A model generated the notes under the pieces. It was not told the origin of the DNA. It made no database searches and saw nothing but the letters and a program-made list of their open reading frames with translations. Shown here piece by piece: positions 1 to 7,349 of a stretch of 22,314 bases of DNA. Location of the stretch: assembly GCA_910577065.1 (NCBI GenBank), contig CAJTLD010000025.1, positions 4,891-27,204 on the forward strand, given 5' to 3'. The stretch's first letter is position 1, and every line of letters begins with the position of its first letter. The position numbers and the translations under genes are program-made. The DNA is from an uncultured Lachnospiraceae bacterium. GTDB lineage: Bacteria; Bacillota; Clostridia; Lachnospirales; Lachnospiraceae.

Positions 1-1351
1 CCCCCGCCGTAATCGTGCCGGTTTTATCGAGCGCCACAATCCGCACCTTTCCGGCCTCCTCCAAAGACACCGCCGTTTTAAACATAATCCCGTTTTTGGC
101 CCCAATCCCGTTTCCTACCATAATAGCAACCGGCGTCGCAAGGCCAAGCGCGCACGGGCAGCTGATAACAAGGACGGCAATCCCCCTGGCCAGCGCAAAT
201 CCAAACCCTTCCCCCGCAGCCAGCCATACGGCCGCCGTAACAAGCGCAATTGCAATTACAACCGGGACAAACACACCGGAGACCTTATCCGCCACCTTTG
301 CAATCGGCGCTTTCGTCGCCGCGGCGTCGCTGACCAACCGGATAATCTGCGACAGGGCCGTATCCTCCCCCACACGCGCCGCTTCACATTTTAAAAACCC
401 GGACTGGTTTTGCGTCGCTGCGGATACCAGATCCCCGGCGGCCTTATCCACCGGAATACTCTCCCCGGTTAAGGCCGCCTCATTTACCGCGCTGCTGCCT
501 TCCAGAACAACGCCGTCCACCGGGATATTCTCCCCCGGGCGCACCGTAAAAACATCGCCCTTTTTCACCAGTTCAACCGCAACTTCCGTTTCTACCCCGT
601 CCACAAGCACCGTCGCCTTCTTTGGCGAAAGCTTAATCAGGCTTTTTAGGGCGTCCGTCGTCCTGCCCTTCGATCTGGCCTCCAGCATTTTCCCAACCGT
701 AATTAACGTCAAAATCATAGCCGCGGACTCAAAATAAAATTCATGCATATATGCCGTTACCGCCGCCCTGTCCCCATGCATCTGGGCGTCTGTCATAGCA
801 AACAGCGCATATGTGCTGTACACAAAAGAAGCCGCCGCTCCCAGCGCAACCAAAGTATCCATATTCGGCGCAAGATGGAACAGGCTTTTAAACCCGCTGA
901 CAAAAAACTTCTGGTTAATCACCATAATGATCCCGGTCAGCAAAAGCTGCAAAAGCCCCGCCGCGACATGGTTATCCGCAAGCGCCTGCGGCAGAGGCCA
1001 GCCCCACATCATATGCCCCATAGAAACATACATCAAAACCGCCAAAAACCCCACGGACGCATACAGCCTTTTCTTTAACGCCGGCGTTTCCTTATCCTTT
1101 AACATCTCATCTGCATCCGCCGGGACAGACGCTTTCGCACCGTCTTTTTCCCGGGCCTTCGCAGCCGCGCCGTACCCGGCCTCTTCCACCGCCCGGACAA
1201 TCTCATCCTCCGCCGCCGTTCCCTCCACGCCCATAGAATTGGTCAAAAGGCTCACGGAACAAGACGTCACGCCCGGTACCTTACCCACCGCTTTTTCCAC
1301 GCGGCTGCTGCACGCGGCGCAGCTCATCCCTGTCACATGGTACTGCTTCAT
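1..1351 (-). CDS. copA: Copper-translocating P1B-type ATPase CopA, N-terminal 450 residues (partial)
   Basis: Exports Cu(I) across the cytoplasmic membrane using ATP. The gene runs off the left edge of the window, so only the N-terminal part is visible. There is one heavy-metal-associated domain with GMSCAAC (residues 8-14), then membrane segments, the actuator TGES loop (TGE at 295-297), the metal-binding CPC motif in a membrane helix (398-400, context SCPCALGLATP) and the phosphorylation motif DKTGT with Asp442 about 25 bases from the edge. CPC is the mark of the Cu/Ag-type P1B-1 group. The ATG start is preceded by GGGAGG and lies 11 bp after the csoR stop, so the two are probably cotranscribed and derepressed by copper. 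The nucleotide-binding domain and the last transmembrane ligands are outside the window, so Cu versus Ag preference cannot be judged further. Confidence 0.95.
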   Translation of the reverse strand, partial: MKQYHVTGMSCAACSSRVEKAVGKVPGVTSCSVSLLTNSMGVEGTAAEDEIVRAVEEAGYGAAAKAREKDGAKASVPADADEMLKDKETPALKKRLYASVGFLAVLMYVSMGHMMWGWPLPQALADNHVAAGLLQLLLTGIIMVINQKFFVSGFKSLFHLAPNMDTLVALGAAASFVYSTYALFAMTDAQMHGDRAAVTAYMHEFYFESAAMILTLITVGKMLEARSKGRTTDALKSLIKLSPKKATVLVDGVETEVAVELVKKGDVFTVRPGENIPVDGVVLEGSSAVNEAALTGESIPVDKAAGDLVSAATQNQSGFLKCEAARVGEDTALSQIIRLVSDAAATKAPIAKVADKVSGVFVPVVIAIALVTAAVWLAAGEGFGFALARGIAVLVISCPCALGLATPVAIMVGNGIGAKNGIMFKTAVSLEEAGKVRIVALDKTGTITAG

Positions 1352-1362
1352 ACAATCCCTCC

Positions 1363-1668
1363 CTACTTCATCAGCTTCGGTAAAACAGAAAGCAGCTCAT
1401 CCACCGTATCCTCCCTGCCTTCCCTGATATCCTGCATCACGCAGGTTTTCACATGATTCGCCAAAAGCACACGGTTAAAACTGTTCAGCGCGGCATTCAC
1501 TGCCGCCGACTGCACCAGAATATCGGTACAATACGCATCCCGTTCTACCATTCCCTTAATCCCGCGAACCTGCCCTTCAATCCGGCTCAGCCGGTTCAAC
1601 AGATCCTTATACTCTTTCTTAGAGCGTTCCTTCGTCTTATGACTACAGCATTCCCGTTCTTCGCCCAT
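1363..1668 (-). CDS. csoR: CsoR-family copper-sensing transcriptional repressor
   Basis: A 101-residue all-helical repressor of the CsoR/RcnR family, which leaves DNA when Cu(I) binds. The family core is clear: NRLSRIEGQVRGI (25-37), then the copper ligands Cys47 (AYCTDI), His72 and Cys76 (NHVKTC, the H-x3-C pair), giving the canonical Cys-His-Cys set. The N-terminus adds a CCSH stretch (residues 7-10) that is not part of the core site. I chose the ATG at 1668 because GAGGTG lies 6 bases upstream; an in-frame GTG at 1695 would add nine residues but has a poorer context. The gene is first in an operon with copA, and its own promoter contains a matching palindrome, so autoregulation is expected. 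Confidence 0.93.
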   Translation of the reverse strand: MGEERECCSHKTKERSKKEYKDLLNRLSRIEGQVRGIKGMVERDAYCTDILVQSAAVNAALNSFNRVLLANHVKTCVMQDIREGREDTVDELLSVLPKLMK

Positions 1669-1673
1669 ACAAA

Positions 1674-1679
1674 CACCTC
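1674..1679 (-). promoter_or_regulatory. Ribosome binding site fixing the csoR start
   Basis: GAGGTG on the minus strand, six bases before the ATG at 1668. It favours this ATG over the in-frame GTG at 1695. Confidence 0.75.
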
Positions 1680-1699
1680 GCTTTTCCTCTTTCACAGAA

Positions 1700-1729
1700 A
1701 TTATATACCCCCATAGGGTATATTGTCAA
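1700..1729 (-). promoter_or_regulatory. csoR-copA promoter with CsoR-type operator in the spacer
   Basis: On the minus strand a perfect -35 TTGACA (1724-1729) and a perfect -10 TATAAT (1700-1705) are separated by 18 bp. The spacer region holds the inverted repeat ATACCCTATGGGGGTAT (1705-1721), which has the TACCC/GGGTA form with a G-rich half known from Bacillota CsoR sites. A repressor bound here would cover both promoter elements. The promoter is seen directly; CsoR binding is inferred from the motif and the adjacent gene. Confidence 0.88.
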
Positions 1730-1739
1730 CCCCATTTAT

Positions 1740-1788
1740 AAAAAAAGCCGCCGGAACACGCCGTTTTCACACGGCGCCCTCCGACGGC
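1740..1788 (-). terminator. Rho-independent terminator of the marR-ABC operon
   Basis: On the minus strand a long hairpin (outer arms 1780-1788 and 1747-1755, GCCGTCGGA with TCCGGCGGC, plus an inner GGCGCCGT/ACGGCG stem) is followed by seven T (1740-1746). It starts 17 bases after the stop of the second ABC subunit and separates that operon from the csoR promoter. Confidence 0.9.
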
Positions 1789-1805
1789 TCCGGTACGGCA
1801 TCCCG

Positions 1806-3719
1806 CTAAGACGCCGCAATCCCGTTCCCCGTATAAAGCTGGTAATATTTTCCTTTCTCTTCTAACAATTCCTCATGCGTCCCCTTTTCAATCACGCACC
1901 CGTTCTCCAGCACTACGATACAATCACTGTTCTTCACCGTAGAAAGCCTGTGCGCAATTACAAACGTGGTCCTGCCCTTCATCAGCTTATCCATCCCGTC
2001 CTGCACAATCCGCTCGGTCCGGGTGTCAATCGAGCTTGTCGCCTCATCCAAAATCAGCGCGGGCGGATCCGCTACCGCCGCCCTGGCAATGGCAAGCAGC
2101 TGCCTCTGCCCCTGGCTTAAGCTTGCGCCGTCTCCCTGCAGCACCGTATCATACCCTTTCGGCAGACGCCGGATAAACCCGTCCGCATTGGCAAGCTTCG
2201 CCGCCGCTATGACTTCCTCGTCCGTCGCATCCAGCCGCCCGTAACGGATATTTTCCATCACGGTATTCGTAAACAGGTGCGTATCCTGCAGCACCATGCC
2301 AAGCGAATGACGCAGATCTTCCTTTTTAATCTTATTAATATTAATCCCGTCGTATCGGATTTTCCCGTCGGAAATATCATAAAACCGGTTGATTAAATTG
2401 GTAATCGTCGTCTTTCCCGCCCCGGTCGAACCGACAAACGCGATTTTTTGCCCGGGCTTTGCGTAAAGGCGGATATCATGCAGCACGGTTTTCTCCTCCG
2501 TATAGCCAAAATCCACGCCGTCCAACACCAGATCCCCCTGCTGCCGGATATAATCCGTCGTGCCCGAATCCTTATGGAAATGCTTCCACGCCCAGATCCC
2601 GGTACGCTCGTCGGCTTCGGTAAGCTTCCCGTTTTCTTCCTTTGCATTGACTAAAGTCACATAGCCGTCGTTGGCTTCCGGCTGTTCGTCCAGCAGGGCA
2701 AACACGCGCTGCGCGCCCGCCATAGCCATAATAATACTGTTCAGCTGCTGGCTGACCTGGCTGATCGGCATGTTAAAGCTTTTGTTGAAGGTCAGAAAGC
2801 TGGCAAGGCCGCCGACCGTAAACCCGCCTATATTGTTTAACGCTAAGATACCGCCGGCCAAAGCGCAAAGCACATAACTGATGTTGCCCATCTGCGCGAT
2901 TAACGGCATCAGGATATTGGCGTACTGGTTGGCTTTATAGGAGCTGTCAAACAGCTTTTCATTTAATTCCAGAAACCGTTTGGTACTCTCCTCTTCATGG
3001 CAGAATACCTTAACGACCTTCTGGCCTTCCATCATTTCCTCAATGTAGCCGTTGACCTCGCCGATATTTGCCTGCTGCGCAATAAAATAGCTGCCGCTTG
3101 CGCCCGCTACCTTCCCCGTTACCACAAGCATCAGGACAACCATCAGAATTGTCACTCCGGTTAAGGGGATGCTAAGCCTTATCATGCTGATGAAAACAGA
3201 CAGAATCGTAATTCCGCTTGATAACAGCTGCGGCATACTCTGGCTTATCATCTGGCGCAGCGTGTCGATATCGTTGGTGTAAACCGACATAATATTGCCG
3301 TGCGCGTTCGTATCAAAATACCGGATCGGCAGCTTTTCCATATGGGCGAACAAATCGTCGCGCAGGCGGCGCAATGAACCCTGCGTCACATAGATCATAA
3401 TCCGGGTATACGCAAAGGTGCTCAAAACACCGATGGCGTAAAAGCCGCCGACGCGGACGATCGCGTGCAGCAGGCCGGAAAAATCCGGATTGTCGCTCCC
3501 GATTAACGGCATAATATATACGTCAATCAGCGTCTTTAAAAATAAGGTTCCCTGTACGTTCGCCAGCACGCTGATTAAAATACAAATCACGACCAGGATA
3601 CAGGCTGCGCCGTAGTTTTGAAATACATAGGAAAGCAGGCGTTTTAACAGCTTTCCGGGATTTTTGATTTTATTTTTCCCCTTTGGGGAAACTTTTCTTG
3701 CATGCATTGGCCCTGGCAT
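1806..3719 (-). CDS. Heterodimeric ABC exporter subunit with the catalytic (consensus) ATPase site, TM288/BmrD-like
   Basis: A 637-residue half-transporter: a six-helix exporter membrane domain (about 35-340) and a nucleotide-binding domain (about 395-630). The ATPase motifs are canonical: Walker A GSTGAGKT (430-437), signature LSQGQ (534-538), Walker B LILDE with the catalytic Glu559, and H-loop His590. A roughly 50-residue charged linker (about 345-395) separates the two domains. The start ATG shares its first base with the stop of the upstream subunit (TAATG), and GGAGGTG lies inside the end of that gene at 3727-3733, so the two are translationally coupled. With its partner it should form an asymmetric exporter of the TM287/288, BmrCD and LmrCD type, usually moving drugs or other amphipathic compounds. 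The substrate is not readable from the sequence. Confidence 0.92.
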   Translation of the reverse strand: MPGPMHARKVSPKGKNKIKNPGKLLKRLLSYVFQNYGAACILVVICILISVLANVQGTLFLKTLIDVYIMPLIGSDNPDFSGLLHAIVRVGGFYAIGVLSTFAYTRIMIYVTQGSLRRLRDDLFAHMEKLPIRYFDTNAHGNIMSVYTNDIDTLRQMISQSMPQLLSSGITILSVFISMIRLSIPLTGVTILMVVLMLVVTGKVAGASGSYFIAQQANIGEVNGYIEEMMEGQKVVKVFCHEEESTKRFLELNEKLFDSSYKANQYANILMPLIAQMGNISYVLCALAGGILALNNIGGFTVGGLASFLTFNKSFNMPISQVSQQLNSIIMAMAGAQRVFALLDEQPEANDGYVTLVNAKEENGKLTEADERTGIWAWKHFHKDSGTTDYIRQQGDLVLDGVDFGYTEEKTVLHDIRLYAKPGQKIAFVGSTGAGKTTITNLINRFYDISDGKIRYDGININKIKKEDLRHSLGMVLQDTHLFTNTVMENIRYGRLDATDEEVIAAAKLANADGFIRRLPKGYDTVLQGDGASLSQGQRQLLAIARAAVADPPALILDEATSSIDTRTERIVQDGMDKLMKGRTTFVIAHRLSTVKNSDCIVVLENGCVIEKGTHEELLEEKGKYYQLYTGNGIAAS

Positions 3720-5470
3720 TACGCATCACCTCCATGTTTGTCAAAATCTCCTTCGCCGCTCATCTGCGACTCATAAACGTCCCGGTAAATTTCATTGGAA
3801 GCCATCAGCTCTTCGTGCGTCCCAAAGCCGTGTACCTTACCGTCTTCTAAAACGATAATCCGGTCCGCGCCCTGTACGCTTGAAATCCGCTGCGCGATAA
3901 TAAGCTTTGTCGTATCCGGGATTTCTTCGGCAAACGCCCTACGGATTTTCGCGTCCGTCGCGGTGTCGACCGCGCTGGTGCTGTCGTCTAAAATCAAAAT
4001 CTTCGGCTTCTTTAACAGGGCCCTCGCAATACACAGACGCTGCTTTTGCCCGCCGGAAACGTTCGTGCCGCCCTGTTCAATGCGCGTTTCGTATTGTTCC
4101 GGCATTTTGCTGATAAATTCATCCGCACACGCCAGTTTGCAGGCGCGGACGCATTCTTCCTCGGTGGCGTTTTTATCGCCCCAGCGCAGGTTTTCCAGAA
4201 TCGTGCCGCTAAAGAGCACGTTTTTCTGCAGCACGACGGCTACTTCGTTGCGCAGCGTTTCCATGTCGTATTCCCGCACGTCCCTGCCGCCGACCTTTAC
4301 GCAGCCCTCCGTCACGTCGTACAGACGGCTGATTAAGTTGACCAGGCTGGTTTTGGCGCTGCCCGTGCCGCCGATAATCCCGATGGTTTCTCCGGCGCGG
4401 ATGTTTAAATTCACCTGGGAGAGCACGGGGCTTTCGTTATCCTTCTTATAAGAAAACGATACGTTTTCAAAATCAATGCTGCCGTCCGCCACCTGCATCC
4501 TGGGATCTTTGGGATTCGTCAGATCGGCCTTTTCATTTAATACCTCCGCGATACGCTCTGCGCTCGCCATGCTTAACGTAATCATAACAAAGACCATAGA
4601 AAGCATCATCAGGCTCATCAATATGTTCATACAGTAGGTTAAAAGGCTCATCAAATCTCCGGTGGAAAGCGTATTCTGCACAATCATGCGCGCGCCCAGC
4701 CAGCTGATACCGAGAATACAGCCGTATACGGTAAACTGCATCACCGGCGCGTTCCACGCCACAATGGATTCCGCCCTTAAAAACATGCGGTACAGATTGC
4801 CGCTTGCTTTATGGAAACGGCCGATTTCATAATCCTCCCGCACAAATGCCTTCACTACCCGGATCCCGGTCACGTTTTCCTGTACGCTGGCGTTTAAGTC
4901 GTCGTATTTGCGGAACAGCTCGTTAAAATATTTCATTGCCTGACGGATGATAAGCATCAGGACGCCCCCTAAAAACAGGACGGCAACCAGATAAACGGTC
5001 GCAATTTTGGCATTGATCCAAAACGCCATGCACAGCGCGCAGATTAAGCTTGCAGGCGCGCGCATACACATCCGTAAAATCATCTGGTAGGCGTTCTGCA
5101 GATTGGTCACGTCGGTCGTCATACGCGTGACAAGCCCTGCCGTACTGAATTTATCAATGTTGGAAAAGGAAAACGTCTGGATGTTTTCATACATGGCCTG
5201 GCGCAGGTTTTTGGCAAATCCGGCCGACGCCCTTGCGCCGTATTTGCCGCCCATCACCCCGGCAAACAAACCGACTGCCGCGGCAAGCGCCATAAAGACG
5301 CCCATTTTGTAAATATGCGCCATGTCGCCCGCCTGCACCCCGTCGTCTACAATGGACGCCATCATCAGCGGGATCACCATTTCCATCACCACTTCCAAGA
5401 TCATAAAAAGCGGCGTGCGGATGGAATCGGCTTTAAATTCTTTGACTTGTGCACCAAGTGTTTTCAGCAT
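3719..5470 (-). CDS. Heterodimeric ABC exporter subunit with the degenerate ATPase site, TM287/BmrC-like
   Basis: A 583-residue half-transporter with a six-helix membrane domain (about 15-310) and a nucleotide-binding domain (about 330-570). Its own catalytic residues are degenerate: Walker B reads LILDD, with Asp496 where Glu is expected, and the H-loop His is Gln527 (IIAQRIS). Walker A is GGTGSAKT (367-374), with Ala in place of the usual Gly before Lys. The signature motif VSGGQ (471-475) is intact, as needed to complete the partner's active site. This is the pattern of the non-catalytic half of asymmetric exporters such as TM287. It begins 15 bp after the marR stop. GAGGAG lies 11 bases before the ATG, rather far, so translation may depend on coupling to marR. 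Confidence 0.92.
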   Translation of the reverse strand: MLKTLGAQVKEFKADSIRTPLFMILEVVMEMVIPLMMASIVDDGVQAGDMAHIYKMGVFMALAAAVGLFAGVMGGKYGARASAGFAKNLRQAMYENIQTFSFSNIDKFSTAGLVTRMTTDVTNLQNAYQMILRMCMRAPASLICALCMAFWINAKIATVYLVAVLFLGGVLMLIIRQAMKYFNELFRKYDDLNASVQENVTGIRVVKAFVREDYEIGRFHKASGNLYRMFLRAESIVAWNAPVMQFTVYGCILGISWLGARMIVQNTLSTGDLMSLLTYCMNILMSLMMLSMVFVMITLSMASAERIAEVLNEKADLTNPKDPRMQVADGSIDFENVSFSYKKDNESPVLSQVNLNIRAGETIGIIGGTGSAKTSLVNLISRLYDVTEGCVKVGGRDVREYDMETLRNEVAVVLQKNVLFSGTILENLRWGDKNATEEECVRACKLACADEFISKMPEQYETRIEQGGTNVSGGQKQRLCIARALLKKPKILILDDSTSAVDTATDAKIRRAFAEEIPDTTKLIIAQRISSVQGADRIIVLEDGKVHGFGTHEELMASNEIYRDVYESQMSGEGDFDKHGGDA

Positions 5471-5485
5471 ATCTTTGTCATCTCC

Positions 5486-5926
5486 TCACTTGATTAAATT
5501 TTGTTTGATCTTGCCCAGTAAAAAGAAAAGCTGTTCTTTTTCTTCTTCTGAAAGAGGTTCTTCCAATGCCTGGTGAAACCGTTCCATTTCACTCTGGGTA
5601 CGCTCCTGGAGCTTTTGGGCTTTTTCGGTCAGGATGATTTTTTTGAGCCTCCCGTCGCGGCTTACAGGCTCGCGCAGGATGTAGCCTTTCTGCTCAAGGC
5701 CCTGCAGCATGACGGTAACGGTGGAACGCCGGAGTGAAAATTCTTTTTCGATATCGCGCTGGAATACTTCGCCCTTTTGGGTATGGCACATGATATAGCC
5801 CATAATCGCGTGCTGTACCCCGGTCATGCCGTCGTACTCGGGCGCTGAAAATGTAACGTCAAGCTTCCTGCGGATCAGATGGGAGATGCTTTTGATCTCA
5901 TATCCAATGTAGCGTTTCTCTTCCAC
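5486..5926 (-). CDS. MarR-family transcriptional regulator
   Basis: A 146-residue winged-helix regulator of the MarR type, likely the local repressor of the exporter. The winged-helix region spans about residues 54-105: FQRDIEKEF, the recognition helix LRRSTVTVMLQGLEQKGYI, and the wing VSRDGRLKKIILTE with the conserved D-x-R (DGR). Helices at both ends would form the dimer interface. The start is a GTG with AGAAGGA six bases upstream. It is first in the marR-ABC-ABC operon, 15 bp before the first transporter subunit, and two palindromes overlap its promoter, so autorepression relieved by an exporter substrate is the natural reading. The ligand is unknown. Confidence 0.92.
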   Translation of the reverse strand: MEEKRYIGYEIKSISHLIRRKLDVTFSAPEYDGMTGVQHAIMGYIMCHTQKGEVFQRDIEKEFSLRRSTVTVMLQGLEQKGYILREPVSRDGRLKKIILTEKAQKLQERTQSEMERFHQALEEPLSEEEKEQLFFLLGKIKQNLIK

Positions 5927-5963
5927 TGGTGTTCCTTCTTTCGATATTTTTTGCCGGACAAGA

Positions 5964-6030
5964 TGTTAGCTTTCTAACGTTTTATGTTAGCTTACTAACA
6001 TTATACAGAAAAATTTGGCAATTGCAACCG
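5964..6030 (-). promoter_or_regulatory. marR-ABC promoter with two tandem MarR-type operators
   Basis: On the minus strand a -35-like TTGCAA and a perfect -10 TATAAT are 16 bp apart. The -10 runs directly into the first of two palindromes of the form GTTAG-N4-CTAAC. One, with 7-bp arms, is at 5984-6001 and the other at 5965-5978. Their centres are 21 bp apart, two helical turns, so two dimers would sit on the same face of the DNA over the start site. The promoter and repeats are seen directly; binding by the adjacent MarR protein is inferred. Confidence 0.85.
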
Positions 6031-6082
6031 TAAAATTTTACAAAAAGAAAATCCATTTCCTTTATTCTGTTGGTCAAAACGC

Positions 6083-6128
6083 AAAAGAACTGCCGCACGA
6101 AAGAACGCCCCTTCTTCCGTGCGGCAGT
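6083..6128 (-). terminator. Rho-independent terminator after the glycosyltransferase gene
   Basis: An 11-bp perfect stem (ACTGCCGCACG at 6118-6128 read on the minus strand, with CGTGCGGCAGT at 6089-6099), extended by partial GAAGAA/TTCTTT pairing, is followed on the minus strand by TCTTTT. It begins six bases after the stop codon. Confidence 0.9.
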
Positions 6129-6133
6129 CCATT

Positions 6134-7300
6134 TTATCGGTTGCCGCATACAATCCGCATCATTTCCTGTATTCTCTGTTCATACGTATGAAGGCGGCAG
6201 GCCTTTTGATATCCGCTCTCTGCAATCTGTATCCGCTCTTCATCGTGTTCAAGATAATACCCGGCCAATTCCACCAGTTCCTCCACGCTTTCAAAACAGA
6301 CCAAATCTTCTTTATGCTTAAAATAATAGGGAATCTCCGCCTGAAAATTGGTCATCAGAAAACCTTTGCAGCCCAGCACGTCCCAGATCCGAAGCGGAAG
6401 CCCGCTTTTGATATTCGGGATCGTAAGGTTCAGATTGATTTTTGACCCGTAAAATACCTTTGGCATCTCGCTCCAGTAATCCAGCGATCCGCCGTAGCGC
6501 ACCCGCAGCAAATCCCTGGTATTGCTGTTGCTGTAAATCGTCACCGGATATTTTTTTGCCAGTTCAATCAGAGCGCGCCGCCTCTGCTGCTGCGCCGTTT
6601 TAAATCCCAGCACGGTTGTGGAAAATATAAGCCCCAGATCCGAAAAGGAATCCTTTGATTTTTCCAGCTTAAAATACTCCTGCAGCTGTTCCAGCACGTC
6701 CACCGTCAGCAGTTCCTCCAGGATATTGCCGCCGTTTACGCACTGCTGCGCCCAGATAGCCGCGTCGAAATATCCCTGTAAATACTGCGGCAGTTCCGGG
6801 CGGAGCATATCGTAGCTGTTGCGCTCATACAAACTCCCTACAAAGGAAATCTCATTTTGGTACGCGTTTAGATCCTCCGCGTGGTCCAGCAGGTAATCCA
6901 GGCGTTTTGTATTGACCGCAAGCGGCAGATACCAGATATGCCGGACGCCCATCCCCTGAAATTCCAGGCAGTTGGTCTTGTCGAAGGTAAAAAAATAGTT
7001 GCAGTCCTCAAACGCCTTCCGGTTATACATACTGATCAACGGGTTGTCGCAGGTCCAGACGACATACGGAATTTGAAGCTTTGCGCAGACCGTCGTCACC
7101 AGGGCAAAGTAATTGACGGAGAACACCATGCCGCACGCTTCCTGCAAAATCATGCCGGCAAGCTGTTCCTCAAATTCCCGATCCTCGTCATAGCAGTCAA
7201 GATCCTGCTCCACCGTTACATATTCATATCCCAGCTGCGTAAACGCTTCCAGGATATCGCGATAATTATAGGCTTTCCACTGATATACTAAAATACGCAT
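6134..7300 (-). CDS. Glycosyltransferase, CgeB/DUF3880-like with a GT1-type C-terminal domain
   Basis: A predicted cytoplasmic glycosyltransferase of 388 residues with the GT-B fold. The N-terminal half (MRILVYQWKAYNYRDILEAF, then IPYVVWTCDNP and YLPLAVNT) resembles DUF3880/CgeB-type domains. The C-terminal half (FYGSKINLNLTIPNIKSGLPLR, RIWDVLGCKGFLMTN, then EDLVCFESVEELVE) is the typical Glyco_trans_1_2 donor-binding region. No signal peptide or membrane segment is seen. I chose the ATG at 7300 because AGGAGAG lies six bases upstream; a longer in-frame start at 7372 would overlap the end of thiC and has no good ribosome site. It lies 49 bp after thiC on the same strand with no visible promoter of its own, so cotranscription is possible. 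The sugar and acceptor are unknown; relatives act in spore-coat, flagellar or cell-wall glycosylation. Confidence 0.8.
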   Translation of the reverse strand: MRILVYQWKAYNYRDILEAFTQLGYEYVTVEQDLDCYDEDREFEEQLAGMILQEACGMVFSVNYFALVTTVCAKLQIPYVVWTCDNPLISMYNRKAFEDCNYFFTFDKTNCLEFQGMGVRHIWYLPLAVNTKRLDYLLDHAEDLNAYQNEISFVGSLYERNSYDMLRPELPQYLQGYFDAAIWAQQCVNGGNILEELLTVDVLEQLQEYFKLEKSKDSFSDLGLIFSTTVLGFKTAQQQRRRALIELAKKYPVTIYSNSNTRDLLRVRYGGSLDYWSEMPKVFYGSKINLNLTIPNIKSGLPLRIWDVLGCKGFLMTNFQAEIPYYFKHKEDLVCFESVEELVELAGYYLEHDEERIQIAESGYQKACRLHTYEQRIQEMMRIVCGNR

Positions 7301-7306
7301 TTTTTT

Positions 7307-7313
7307 CTCTCCT
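7307..7313 (-). promoter_or_regulatory. Ribosome binding site fixing the glycosyltransferase start
   Basis: AGGAGAG on the minus strand, six bases before the ATG at 7300. It makes the shorter 388-residue product more likely than the 412-residue reading that overlaps thiC. Confidence 0.8.
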
Positions 7314-7349
7314 GTAAATAAATTCAGATTCATGCGATACCTGCTGTTT

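Noticed and set aside
15..737. A 240-residue plus-strand open frame antisense to copA
   Set aside because: It is Ser/Thr/Ala/Pro-rich and mirrors the conserved CopA motifs TGE and CPC on the other strand.
5464..5481. A five-codon frame (MTKIC then stop) overlapping the start of the first ABC gene
   Set aside because: Its ATG abuts GAGGAG with no spacing, so initiation there is unlikely. Probably chance.
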